The notes under the pieces are model-generated. The model worked only from the letters and a program-made list of their open reading frames with translations, was not told the origin of the DNA and did no database searches. The position numbers were made by a program, and so were the translations under genes. DNA of 64,000 nt from DASWTL01 sp035575925 (GTDB lineage: Bacteria > Bacteroidota > Bacteroidia > Sphingobacteriales > Sphingobacteriaceae), in assembly GCA_035575925.1 (NCBI GenBank), contig DATLXK010000028.1:62001-126000 (forward strand), read 5' to 3'. The stretch's first letter is position 1. The number at the start of each line of letters is the position of its first letter. This document shows positions 16,466 through 25,555 of this stretch, piece by piece.

Positions 16466-18567
16466 TACACGGGCCATTAAATACTCTAATCGCGTATCTA
16501 AAAGGCGTTGGCCCTCAAAAAGCAGATGTCTTAAAAAAGGAATTGCAAATTTTAACTTACCATGACCTTGTTTTGTATTTTCCCTTCCGGTATATTGACC
16601 GCACCAGGTTTTACAAAATTAACGAACTCCATAAAGATTTACCATCAGTTCAGATAATTGGTCGTGTAATTTCAAAAACAATATTAGGAGAAAAGCGCCA
16701 AAAAAGACTTACTGCTCAATTAAAAGATGATACGGGAGTTCTTGAATTGATCTGGTTTCAGGGAATATCATGGATAGATAAAATACTTCATCCCGGACAG
16801 GTATTTATTATTTTTGGTAACCCTAATGAGTTTAATGGTAGAATATCCATTCCGCACCCCGAGATGGAATTGTATGATCCAAAAGCCCGGCAGCACGGAA
16901 ATTTAATTTTACAGCCTGTTTATAGTTCAACAGAGAAGCTAAAACAATTCTCTTTAGATTCCAAAGGTATTCAGCGATTGGTTTGGGGCCTGATAGATTT
17001 AACAATCAAAGAGTTTAACGAAAACTTGCCTGAATATATAATATTAAAGCATAAACTGGTTTCAAAACAGAAAGCTATAAAAAATATCCATTTCCCGGAT
17101 GATGTGGCTTCTCTTGAGTCAGCAAAGTATCGGTTAAAATTTGAGGAATTATTTTTTATACAGCTTAAGCTTTTAAGGAACAAGCTTTTACGTACTCAGC
17201 AATTCAAAGGCATTACATTTCATCTGGTTGGTGAAAAGTTTAATGAATTTTATGCGAACAAACTTCCTTTTGATTTAACCAATGCCCAAAAGCATGTAAT
17301 AAAGGAGATCAGATCAGATACCCAACGCGGTGTACAAATGAACAGGTTACTGCAAGGAGATGTAGGCAGCGGTAAAACGGTTGTGGCACTAATGAGTATG
17401 CTGCTTGCTATAGATAACGGTTATCAAGCTTGTATAATGGCTCCTACAGAAATATTGGCACGTCAGCATTTTCAATCTATACTGCATTTAGTGGGAGATA
17501 AGTTCATTACTTTAGATCTGTTATCGGGATCAACACCCAAGAAGAAAAGGAAAATAATTCATCAGCATTTAGAAGATGGATCTCTCCAAATCTTAATTGG
17601 TACGCATGCATTAATTGAAGATATAGTACAGTTTAAAAATTTGGGTTTGGTTGTTATTGACGAACAGCACCGTTTTGGGGTGGAGCAGCGTTCCAAACTT
17701 TGGAAAAAGAGTGCAATTCCTCCTCATATTCTGGTAATGACAGCAACTCCAATTCCCAGAACATTGGCAATGACCCTGTATGGAGATTTGGATATATCAG
17801 TAATTAATGAGTTGCCTGCCGGAAGAATACCTATTAAAACATTGCATTTGTATGAAAGCCAGCGTTTAAGAATGTTTGGGTTTATGAGAGAGGAAATAGG
17901 CAAGGGAAGGCAGATCTATATTGTATATCCACTTATAAAAGAAAGTGAAAAGCTAGATCTATTGTATCTGGAGGCAGGAATTGAAGCAATATCGCAAGAG
18001 TTTCCATTGCCTGAATTTCGTATTAGCATGGTTCATGGTAAACTTTCGCCGGCAGATAAAGAGTTTGAGATGCAGCGATTTGTTAAAGGTGAAACACATA
18101 TTATGGTTGCAACTACTGTGATTGAGGTAGGAGTAAATGTACCGAATGCCAGTGTAATGATCATAGAAAATGCAGAGCGTTTTGGCCTGTCGCAGCTCCA
18201 TCAGTTAAGAGGAAGAGTTGGGCGTGGGGCAGAGGAATCCTTTTGTTTATTAATGTCAGGTAATAAACTTACCCGGGAGGCTAAGATCAGGCTAAACACA
18301 ATGGTTAGAACAACTGATGGGTTTGAAATATCTGAGATTGATCTTCAGCTCCGCGGCCCGGGTAATATGGAGGGAACACAGCAAAGTGGTGTACTTGATC
18401 TTAAAATAGCCAATCTGGCACATGATCAGGAACTTTTAAAATGTGCCCGTGAAAGTGTAATCGAAATTTTTGAAAAAGATCCTAACCTGCAAGATGAAAA
18501 AAATAAACTATTGCATGATTATTTCAAGCAAAAAAATCCAGGTATTTCATGGGGAAAAATCTCATGA
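16462..18567 (+). CDS. recG: ATP-dependent DNA helicase RecG
   Basis: 701 residues, standard length. The N-terminal wedge/OB domain includes YLKGVGPQKADVL and the strand-separating region VIGRVISKTILGEKRQ. The helicase core has Walker A LLQGDVGSGKTVVA, DEQH box VVIDEQHRFGVEQRSK, motif III MTATPIPRTLAMTLYGD, and motif VI region QLHQLRGRVGRG. RecG remodels stalled forks and branch-migrates Holliday junctions. It starts with TTG at 16462, overlapping the upstream stop by four bases, so it is translationally coupled to the transporter gene. Confidence 0.96.
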   Translation: MIHGPLNTLIAYLKGVGPQKADVLKKELQILTYHDLVLYFPFRYIDRTRFYKINELHKDLPSVQIIGRVISKTILGEKRQKRLTAQLKDDTGVLELIWFQGISWIDKILHPGQVFIIFGNPNEFNGRISIPHPEMELYDPKARQHGNLILQPVYSSTEKLKQFSLDSKGIQRLVWGLIDLTIKEFNENLPEYIILKHKLVSKQKAIKNIHFPDDVASLESAKYRLKFEELFFIQLKLLRNKLLRTQQFKGITFHLVGEKFNEFYANKLPFDLTNAQKHVIKEIRSDTQRGVQMNRLLQGDVGSGKTVVALMSMLLAIDNGYQACIMAPTEILARQHFQSILHLVGDKFITLDLLSGSTPKKKRKIIHQHLEDGSLQILIGTHALIEDIVQFKNLGLVVIDEQHRFGVEQRSKLWKKSAIPPHILVMTATPIPRTLAMTLYGDLDISVINELPAGRIPIKTLHLYESQRLRMFGFMREEIGKGRQIYIVYPLIKESEKLDLLYLEAGIEAISQEFPLPEFRISMVHGKLSPADKEFEMQRFVKGETHIMVATTVIEVGVNVPNASVMIIENAERFGLSQLHQLRGRVGRGAEESFCLLMSGNKLTREAKIRLNTMVRTTDGFEISEIDLQLRGPGNMEGTQQSGVLDLKIANLAHDQELLKCARESVIEIFEKDPNLQDEKNKLLHDYFKQKNPGISWGKIS

Positions 18568-18595
18568 TTTAGATAATGTGTTACGTTAATATGGT

Positions 18596-19879
18596 TTGAG
18601 TGTGGATAACGATATCTCTTCGCATGCTGTAAAACGCCTGGATCCTTACATAGCTTTAAGGTTCCCTGAGTTCCGCTCCTATTTGGGAATGCGTTTTTTC
18701 TTCACATTTGCTTATCAGATGCAGGCTGTTATTGTGGGATATCATATATACTCCATTACAAAAGACCCGTTTTCTTTAGGGTTAATAGGCCTCTGCGAAG
18801 CTTTACCAGCTATTGGTATTTCTTTGTATGGGGGATATGTGGCTGACAAAACAGAAAAAAAGAAGCTTTTGCTTCGTATATTTTCTGGAATGTTCTTGTG
18901 CTCTCTAATTATGTTCCTGGTTACGCTGGGTAGTGCACGGGCTTATTTACCAGAGTCATATGTTATTCCGGCATTATACACAATGATATTTGGGATAGGC
19001 ATTGCCAGAGGATTTTATAGTCCGGCAGCTTTTTCGCTCATGGCGAAAATTATTCCCAAGGAGCATTATCCTAATTCAAGTACCTGGAATAGCTCAAGCT
19101 GGCAAACCGCTTCCATTTTAGGGCCAGCTTCAGGGGGACTTATATATGGCTTTTTTGGCGTTTCTGTAACATTTGCAGTAATTTTAATATTTATACTTAT
19201 TTCTATAGGCTTTATTTTTATTTTAAAATCTCATCCGCCTGCTTATATACCGAAAGAGAGTTTCTATGAAAGTTTGTCGCAAGGGATAGGTTTTGTTTTT
19301 AAAAATAAGATTATGCTGGGGGCGATTAGCCTTGACCTGGTGTCTGTTTTTTTTGGCGGTGCCGTGGCTTTATTGCCTGTATTTGCTAATGATATCTTGA
19401 ATGTAGGATCTGAAGGCCTTGGAATAATGAGAGCGGCGGCATCTTTAGGTGCAGTTCTTACAATGTTGGCTATGACGCGTTTTTCGCCTATGAATAAACC
19501 GTGGCGCAACCTGCTGATAGCAATTTCTGGTTTTGGAATCTCAATAATATGTTTTGGATTGTCGACCAATTTTTATTTGACCTTGTTTTTCCTTTTCTGC
19601 GAAGGCGCTTTCGACAGTGTGAGTGTGATCATCCGATCTACAATAATGCAGGTGCTCACACCCGACGAAATGCGTGGCCGGGTTTCATCTGTGAATTCTA
19701 TGTTTATCGGATCTTCAAACGAAATAGGAGCTTTTGAATCAGGGTTAACCGCCCGTCTAATGGGAACAGTTCCTGCAGTTTTATTTGGGGGAACTACAAC
19801 TCTGATGATCGTATTGATTACCTATCTGAAAACGAAAAGATTTATACCCTTAAGCCTTAAACAGATTAACCAGCATTAA
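18596..19879 (+). CDS. MFS transporter (EntS-like)
   Basis: 427 residues with about twelve hydrophobic segments. The MFS motif A-like loop GGYVADKTEKKKLLL is between helices 2 and 3, and LGPASGGLIYGFFGVSVTFAV resembles motif C of exporters. The C-terminal half has MRGRVSSVNSMFIGSSNEIGAFESG, typical of MFS_3/enterobactin-exporter-like proteins. Start is TTG 18596 or GTG 18602; no in-frame ATG precedes the first helix. It ends four bases into the convergent PLDc_N gene. Substrate unknown. Confidence 0.85.
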   Translation: MSVDNDISSHAVKRLDPYIALRFPEFRSYLGMRFFFTFAYQMQAVIVGYHIYSITKDPFSLGLIGLCEALPAIGISLYGGYVADKTEKKKLLLRIFSGMFLCSLIMFLVTLGSARAYLPESYVIPALYTMIFGIGIARGFYSPAAFSLMAKIIPKEHYPNSSTWNSSSWQTASILGPASGGLIYGFFGVSVTFAVILIFILISIGFIFILKSHPPAYIPKESFYESLSQGIGFVFKNKIMLGAISLDLVSVFFGGAVALLPVFANDILNVGSEGLGIMRAAASLGAVLTMLAMTRFSPMNKPWRNLLIAISGFGISIICFGLSTNFYLTLFFLFCEGAFDSVSVIIRSTIMQVLTPDEMRGRVSSVNSMFIGSSNEIGAFESGLTARLMGTVPAVLFGGTTTLMIVLITYLKTKRFIPLSLKQINQH

Positions 19880-20085
19880 ATACGGTGATGTCTGCCCCAA
19901 AACAAATAGATGAGCGATCCGAATACAGGTGCCAGTAATATTACAATAAGCCAGAGTAATTTGGTGTTCATGGGTACGCTGCTCTTCAGAAGATCCATAA
20001 TAGCTACAACCACCAAGATAAGCCAAATTACTCCAAATATAAATCTGAATAAACCTCCGATAAATAAGATTAAAGTTAAATTCAT
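19876..20085 (-). CDS. Small PLDc_N domain membrane protein
   Basis: 69 residues with two hydrophobic helices separated by MDLLKSSVPMNTKLLWLIV and ending LAPVFGSLIYLFWGRHHRI. This is the PLDc_N (cardiolipin synthase N-terminal-like) domain found as a stand-alone protein in many bacteria. It has no catalytic HKD motif, so it is not itself a phospholipase. It is convergent with the MFS gene, with a four-base tail overlap. Confidence 0.75.
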   Translation of the reverse strand: MNLTLILFIGGLFRFIFGVIWLILVVVAIMDLLKSSVPMNTKLLWLIVILLAPVFGSLIYLFWGRHHRI

Positions 20086-20154
20086 GAGCTAGCCACTTTT
20101 TGATTTACACCCATATCACATTTCAAATGTATTTAATTAAAGATACTCAATAAA

Positions 20155-21909
20155 TTATACTTCAATCGTATGTTTTTCTCCTATCTGCTGACGCCACATG
20201 GCATAATACAATCCTTTTTCAGCGAGTAATTCTTGGTGTCTTCCTGATTCTACAATACATCCTTTCTCTAGGACAAATATTTTATCAGCGTGCATGATAG
20301 TTGATAGCCGGTGTGCAATAAGAATTGTAATATGTTCTTTAATTATAGATACATCGCGGATGGTCTCTGTAATTTCTTCTTCCGTAATAGAATCCAGAGA
20401 TGATGTAGCCTCATCGAAAACCAGAATATTGGGCTGCCGTAATAAAGCCCTAGCAATGGATAAGCGTTGTTTTTCTCCTCCCGAAACCTTCACGCCCCCT
20501 TCACCAATAATTGTATCCAGACCTTTGTCTGCCCGGGCCAGTAAGTTTTGGCAGGCCGCTTTTTGCAAAACCAGCATGCAATCCTCATCTGAGGCATAGG
20601 GGCGAACGAACAACAGGTTTTCCCGTATAGATCCTGAAAATAATTGGGTATCCTGGGTCACAAAACCAATTTTTTCGCGTAGCTCATCCAAATCGATCTC
20701 GGTACCAGGAATATTGTTATATAAAACCTCGCCTTCTGCAGGATGGTATAGTCCTACCAGAAGCTTCACTAATGTGGTTTTACCCGATCCGGACGGGCCT
20801 ACAAAAGCAATGGTTTGTCCCGTATTGGTTTCGAAGGTAATATTTTCAAGTGCATTCCGGTTCGATGATTGATGTTTAAAGCCTACAGAGTCAAATTTCA
20901 GACTGATAATGCGGCCTAATTTAACTGGATTTACCGGGGTTCTCTCTTTGGGAGTATTCAATATTCCCCTAAAATTTTCAAGTGACACTTCTGTTTCGCG
21001 ATAAATATTAATGATGTTACCAAGTTCCTGCAAGGGCCCGAAAATGAAAAAGGAGTAAATGAAGAGAGAGAAAAATTCTCCTACACTAATTCTCCCTGCA
21101 AAAATTAAATAAAGCATTAGCAATAATATTCCGTTTCGTAATAAATTTACCAGTGTGCCCTGGATGAAACTAAGACTCCTTACATATTTAACTTTTTTAA
21201 GTTCAAGTTTTAATATTTTTTCGGTTGTATTATTCAGACGGTTGATTTCCTGACTGGATAATCCAAGGCTTTTAACAAGCTCTATATTTCGAAGCGATTC
21301 GGTTGTTGAACCTGCCAGGGATGTGGTTTCTTTAACAATGGTTTTCTGAACAACTTTTATTTTTTTACTAAGTACCGAGCTGATCACTCCCAATATGGGA
21401 ATAACTGAAACATAAACCACAGCAATAGACCAGTGAATATTTATGGCGTAAATAAAAACGAAAGTAACACCCACTAATGATGTAAATACAATATTGATAA
21501 ATGCGGTAATAAGTTTTTCTGTATCAGTACGTACTTTTTGCAGTATGCCTAAAGTTTCACCGCTTCTCTGATCTTCGAAAACTGAATAAGGCAATTCGAG
21601 AGAATGAGCCAGACCGTCCGAATATATCTTTGCACCCAAGCGCTGCGTGATGACATTTACATAATAATCCTGAAAATTTTTTGCTATGCGTGACACCATC
21701 GCCACACCCATGGCAGCAAGGATAAGTACTCCAGCTCCTTTAAAAAATTCTTCTGTGCTGTATTCCTGGTAACGAGTTACATAGGTATCAATAATCTTTC
21801 GAAATATCCAGGGATCCAGTAATGAAAAAATCTGGTTTACGGCGGCAAGTAAAAGCGCTAAAGCGATAAGTCCTTTGTAATTTTTTAGATATTCTAATAA
21901 TAATTTCAT
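20155..21909 (-). CDS. ABC exporter, fused permease and ATPase
   Basis: 584 residues. Six transmembrane helices occupy residues 1-310 (ABC type-1 fold), then a nucleotide-binding domain: Walker A GPSGSGKTTLVKLL, Q-loop GFVTQDTQLFSG, signature VSGGEKQRLSIARALL, Walker B ILVFDEATSSLDS and H-loop IAHRLST. Homodimeric MsbA/lipid- or drug-exporter type. Directly adjacent genes give no hint of substrate. It starts just after the frr terminator, so it probably has its own promoter. Confidence 0.9.
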   Translation of the reverse strand: MKLLLEYLKNYKGLIALALLLAAVNQIFSLLDPWIFRKIIDTYVTRYQEYSTEEFFKGAGVLILAAMGVAMVSRIAKNFQDYYVNVITQRLGAKIYSDGLAHSLELPYSVFEDQRSGETLGILQKVRTDTEKLITAFINIVFTSLVGVTFVFIYAINIHWSIAVVYVSVIPILGVISSVLSKKIKVVQKTIVKETTSLAGSTTESLRNIELVKSLGLSSQEINRLNNTTEKILKLELKKVKYVRSLSFIQGTLVNLLRNGILLLMLYLIFAGRISVGEFFSLFIYSFFIFGPLQELGNIINIYRETEVSLENFRGILNTPKERTPVNPVKLGRIISLKFDSVGFKHQSSNRNALENITFETNTGQTIAFVGPSGSGKTTLVKLLVGLYHPAEGEVLYNNIPGTEIDLDELREKIGFVTQDTQLFSGSIRENLLFVRPYASDEDCMLVLQKAACQNLLARADKGLDTIIGEGGVKVSGGEKQRLSIARALLRQPNILVFDEATSSLDSITEEEITETIRDVSIIKEHITILIAHRLSTIMHADKIFVLEKGCIVESGRHQELLAEKGLYYAMWRQQIGEKHTIEV

Positions 21910-21930
21910 GTATTATCTAAATTAAAAAAA

Positions 21931-21965
21931 GGGAATGATGCACGTGCTTCATTCCCTTTTTTTTA
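21931..21965 (-). terminator. Intrinsic terminator after frr
   Basis: Stem GGGAATGA/TCATTCCC (21931-21938 and 21949-21956) around a GCACGTGC-containing loop. It is flanked by A residues before and T residues after, so it works on either strand; placed between frr and the ABC gene. Confidence 0.88.
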
Positions 21966-21977
21966 CATTTCAATAAC

Positions 21978-22541
21978 CTATACGGTCATAATGTCCTTTT
22001 CTTTCACTTCAGCCACCTTATCTACACGAACTATATATGAATCTGTTAGTTTTTGAACTTCAGCTTCCCCAACCTTCATTTCATCATCAGATACACCTTC
22101 CGTTTTAAGACGCTTAATTTTTTCATTAGCATCCTTACGAATATTTCTGATTGCTATTCTGCCCCGCTCAGCCTCTTCTTTAACTTTTTTAACCAGATCC
22201 CGACGACGCTCTTCAGTTAATGGAGGTACGTTTAAACGAATTACCAAACCATCATGCTGAGGATTCAAGCCAATATTAGCTTCTTTTATTGCCTTTTCTA
22301 TAGGCCCCACCATGTTTTTTTCCCATGGCTGGATAACGATTGTTCTTGCATCCGGAGTATTTACGTTTGCAACCTGGCTTAGCTGAGTTGGGTTTCCATA
22401 ATAATCAACCATAATGCCATCCAGCATGGATGGCATAGCTTTCCCTGCGCGTATTTTAGCTACTTCACTATCACAAAATTCCAGTGCTTTATCCATAGCA
22501 ATGCCGGTATCATCCAGTTGTTTTTTTATAAGCTCGTTCAT
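21978..22541 (-). CDS. frr: Ribosome recycling factor
   Basis: 187 residues, standard length. RRF motifs: KIRAGKAMPSMLDGIMVDYYG, then PWEKNMVGPIEKAI, LRL-like VIRLNVPPLTEERRRDLVK, and the C-terminal helix with VQKLTDSYIVRVDKV. It splits post-termination ribosomes with EF-G. It follows pyrH by 63 bases in the common pyrH-frr order and ends at a clear terminator. Confidence 0.96.
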   Translation of the reverse strand: MNELIKKQLDDTGIAMDKALEFCDSEVAKIRAGKAMPSMLDGIMVDYYGNPTQLSQVANVNTPDARTIVIQPWEKNMVGPIEKAIKEANIGLNPQHDGLVIRLNVPPLTEERRRDLVKKVKEEAERGRIAIRNIRKDANEKIKRLKTEGVSDDEMKVGEAEVQKLTDSYIVRVDKVAEVKEKDIMTV

Positions 22542-22604
22542 AATTGATAAAAGTTTGCGTAAAAATACTAAAGCATAACTAAATCCATAATTCTGTAATG
22601 CTTT

Positions 22605-23309
22605 TTATGAAACTAAAGTACCAATAGTATCCCCTTTTACTATGCGCATGAGGTTGCCAGACTTATTCATATCGAACACAATAATGGGTAGCTTATTTTC
22701 ATGACATAGTGTAAATGCGGTCATATCCATTACATTAAGGCCTTTATCATAAACTTCCTGAAAAGTTATTTCGTCATAACGTACAGCGTTAACATCTTTT
22801 TCCGGGTCTGCAGTATAAATTCCGTCAACCCGTGTTCCTTTTAAAACTACGTCAGCGTTTATCTCTATGGCACGTAATGAGGCTGCGGTATCCGTTGTGA
22901 AATATGGATTGCCAGTTCCTGCGCCAAAAATTACAATACGGCCTTTTTCCAAATGGCGCATTGCCCTGCGCCTGATAAATGGTTCGCAAATCTGCTCCAT
23001 TTTAATGGCTGTTAACAATCGTGTTTTAACACCGGTTTTTTCAAGTGCATCCTGTAATGCCATACTATTTATAACTGTAGCAAGCATGCCCATGTAATCA
23101 GCCTGGACCCGGTCCATGCCTGATTTTTCGGCACTTAGTCCTCGGTAAATATTCCCTCCTCCAATTACAATGGATATTTCAATTCCCTCGGCATGTACTG
23201 CTTTTATATCTTTCGCGTACTGAGCAACAACATCTATATCGATCCCATAGGACTTAGAACCCATTAATGATTCGCCACTTAATTTAAGAAGAATTCTTTT
23301 ATATCTCAT
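22605..23309 (-). CDS. pyrH: UMP kinase
   Basis: 234 residues, amino-acid kinase fold. Motifs: ILLKLSGESLMGSKSYGID (phosphate binding), VIGGGNIYRG, FGAGTGNPYFTTDTAASLRA and VVLKGTRVDGIYTADPEK. Converts UMP to UDP and is regulated by GTP/UTP in many bacteria. Upstream of frr, as in most bacteria, and 51 bases downstream of nagA on the same strand. Confidence 0.96.
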   Translation of the reverse strand: MRYKRILLKLSGESLMGSKSYGIDIDVVAQYAKDIKAVHAEGIEISIVIGGGNIYRGLSAEKSGMDRVQADYMGMLATVINSMALQDALEKTGVKTRLLTAIKMEQICEPFIRRRAMRHLEKGRIVIFGAGTGNPYFTTDTAASLRAIEINADVVLKGTRVDGIYTADPEKDVNAVRYDEITFQEVYDKGLNVMDMTAFTLCHENKLPIIVFDMNKSGNLMRIVKGDTIGTLVS

Positions 23310-23360
23310 TAGGTTGTAATTTGAAATTGAGTTGTCAAAAATATCTATTAATATATAAGT

Positions 23361-24473
23361 TTAAAACTTTACGGCCTCGCCGTTTAACCACACCTTTGTA
23401 ATCTGAAGGTTTTTATCAAAAGCTATCAGATCAGCAGAATAACTTGCCTCGACTTTACCCTTGTTAAGGCTTTTTATAAGTTTTGCCGGGTATAGCGACG
23501 CCATGTTTATTGCCTCACTTAATTGAATTCCAGCTTCATTAATACAATTTTTAACTGCTTGCAACATACTAAGTGCAGAACCGGATAGTGTTCCGTCGGG
23601 CATGGTATATCTGTCACCCGTAAAAACATGAGGATAAACGCCTTCATTGGCTTCGGTTACTGCATCCGTAATTAGAAAAAGCTTATCCCCTAATAATTGT
23701 TTCGCCAATTCTATCATAGCAAAATTTACATGAATTCCATCAGCAACAATACTGGCAAAGGGTTTCTTTTTAAACACGGCAGGAATTAGCCCGGGCTGCC
23801 GGTGGTGAATAGCGGGCATAGCATTGAATAAATGCGTAACTGCAGATATATGATCGAAAAACGCTGTTGCTTCTTCGTAAGAAGCATCGCTATGTCCGCA
23901 TGATATAATGATATTTTGTGCGTTTAAATAATCAACAACCTCTCTATCCTGTAATTCAGGTGCTATTGTAATCATTTTTATCTCACCTTCGGCCTGTACA
24001 ATCCAATCTTTTACTTCTGCCAGAACCGCTTTCTTAATATATTTTTCAGGATGGGCCCCTTTTCTTTTAGGGTTTAGGTACGGGCCTTCAAGATGTAAGC
24101 CTAGGAAATTGCCTTTTGAGTGTTTCCGGTAAGATTTTGCCGAGTATATTGCATGTTCAACAATTTCATTTGTATTAGTTGCAACAGTAGCAAAAAATCC
24201 TGTAGTTCCCTGGCGTAGCAGATCTGTTTCCATTTGTTCCAGCGCAGAGACTGTAGGATTTCCTCCGAACAGTTGTCCTCCGCTTCCATAAATTTGAAGG
24301 TCAATAAGTCCGGGCGCAAGATATGCTCCATCCAGGTCAATTACCGTTGAATCATCTGGAATACTCGTTGCGTTGACAACATCCAGAATAGCAGTATCCT
24401 TTATTAATACAGCTCTTCCAAAGATTTCAGAACCGTTAGAGATAATAATACAATTGGTTAATGCGGTAATCAT
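23361..24473 (-). CDS. nagA: N-acetylglucosamine-6-phosphate deacetylase
   Basis: 370 residues, amidohydrolase superfamily. Visible signatures: LAPGLIDLQIYGSGG, FLGLHLEGPYLNPKRKGAH (metal Glu), ISCGHSDASYEEA and AVTHLFNAM with conserved His residues, and the catalytic Asp in FLITDAVTEAN. It removes the acetyl group from GlcNAc-6-P in amino-sugar and cell-wall recycling. No nagB or transporter is adjacent. The gene sits between the terminator of the ribosomal operon and pyrH, so it probably has its own promoter. Confidence 0.92.
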   Translation of the reverse strand: MITALTNCIIISNGSEIFGRAVLIKDTAILDVVNATSIPDDSTVIDLDGAYLAPGLIDLQIYGSGGQLFGGNPTVSALEQMETDLLRQGTTGFFATVATNTNEIVEHAIYSAKSYRKHSKGNFLGLHLEGPYLNPKRKGAHPEKYIKKAVLAEVKDWIVQAEGEIKMITIAPELQDREVVDYLNAQNIIISCGHSDASYEEATAFFDHISAVTHLFNAMPAIHHRQPGLIPAVFKKKPFASIVADGIHVNFAMIELAKQLLGDKLFLITDAVTEANEGVYPHVFTGDRYTMPDGTLSGSALSMLQAVKNCINEAGIQLSEAINMASLYPAKLIKSLNKGKVEASYSADLIAFDKNLQITKVWLNGEAVKF

Positions 24474-24549
24474 TTATACAATTGTTAAAACTGAGAATAA
24501 GTTTACAATTAAAGCTTAACGAATGTATTACAGCATAGAAGGCAAAAAA

Positions 24550-24577
24550 AATCCTCCCCGTTTTAGCGGAGAGGATT
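24550..24577 (-). terminator. Intrinsic terminator of the rplM-rpsI-rpsB-tsf operon
   Basis: Stem AATCCTC/GAGGATT (24550-24556, 24571-24577) with an inner CCG/CGG pairing. On the minus strand it is followed by seven T. It lies just beyond the tsf stop. Confidence 0.85.
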
Positions 24578-24583
24578 AATAAT

Positions 24584-25423
24584 TTAAGCTCCTAATTGAA
24601 CCCGCTTAAAGGCGGTTACGGTTAAGCCTTTATCAACACTATCCAAAAATTGGGCAACAGTTTTTGAACCATCTTTTACGAATTCTTGGTTTAGAAGCGT
24701 GCTGTCTTTATAGAATTTATTTAGTTTACCGGCAGCTATTTTTTCAACCATTTCTTCCGGTTTTCCTTCTGCACGTATCTGCTCTTTAGCAATTTCAAGC
24801 TCACGTTCAATAGTCCGTGAATCCACATCATTTTTATCAATGGCAACGGGGCTCATTGCAGCAATTTGCATGGCCACATCTTTACCGGCTTCATCCGCAT
24901 TTGCAGCGTTAGCACTTAAAGCAACTAATACACCTAAACGGTAATTTCCGTGGATGTAAGCAATTACTTTCTCGCCCGAAACAGTTTCAAATTTAGAAAC
25001 ACCCACTTTTTCACCAATCTTTCCTGTCTGATCAAGTATCTGATCTGCAAGTTTTGATCCGTCAAGATCAAGTGCGGTTAATTCATCTAAAGAAGAAGGG
25101 TTTTTTTCAATAGCCAGGTCAGCAATTTTATTCGCGAATGCAACAAAATCAGCATTTTTAGCAACAAAATCAGTTTCGCAATTTAATTCTATAACAATAC
25201 CGCGTTTGCCATCAGCAGTTGTTTTAGCAATTACAACACCTTCGTTAGACTCACGGTCCTGACGGCTTGCTGCTACCTTAGCACCTTTTTTACGCAGGTA
25301 ATCAATTGCAGCCTCAAAATCTCCATTGGATTCAGTCAAAGCTTTTTTGCAATCCATCATACCGGCTCCGGTTTGTTGACGCAGCTTATTTACGTCTGCT
25401 GCAGAAATTTGTACTGTAGACAT
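24584..25423 (-). CDS. tsf: Translation elongation factor Ts
   Basis: 279 residues. N-terminal UBA-like domain with VNKLRQQTGAGMMDCKKAL, core with SNEGVVIAKTTADGKRGIVIELNCETDFVAKNADF split over two motifs, and the GNYRLGVLVAL dimerisation region. It recycles EF-Tu-GDP. It follows rpsB by 132 bases, an unusually long and repeat-filled spacer for this pair. Confidence 0.96.
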   Translation of the reverse strand: MSTVQISAADVNKLRQQTGAGMMDCKKALTESNGDFEAAIDYLRKKGAKVAASRQDRESNEGVVIAKTTADGKRGIVIELNCETDFVAKNADFVAFANKIADLAIEKNPSSLDELTALDLDGSKLADQILDQTGKIGEKVGVSKFETVSGEKVIAYIHGNYRLGVLVALSANAANADEAGKDVAMQIAAMSPVAIDKNDVDSRTIERELEIAKEQIRAEGKPEEMVEKIAAGKLNKFYKDSTLLNQEFVKDGSKTVAQFLDSVDKGLTVTAFKRVQLGA

Positions 25424-25431
25424 TTTTTTTA

Positions 25432-25545
25432 TTGTAAGTTGTAAGTTATTAGTTGTAAGTATTTACCTGCAACCACCATTATCTAAAAAATGGGTTGTAA
25501 GTTATATGCTGCAAGTCTCCCTTCAACAAACAAGTTACAACCCAC
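25432..25545. repeat. Degenerate heptanucleotide repeats in the rpsB-tsf spacer
   Basis: Four consecutive seven-base units, TTGTAAG TTGTAAG TTATTAG TTGTAAG, fill 25432-25459. Three more (TTGTAAG TTATATG CTGCAAG) lie at 25495-25515. On the opposite strand related units (TTGTGGG, TTGTAAC, TTGTTTG, TTGAAGG) run back from about 25550. The facing copies GGGTTGTAAGTT and AAGTTACAACCC can pair with one mismatch, so the transcript may form a long imperfect hairpin between the two genes. Confidence 0.6.
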
Positions 25546-25555
25546 AACTCAATAT

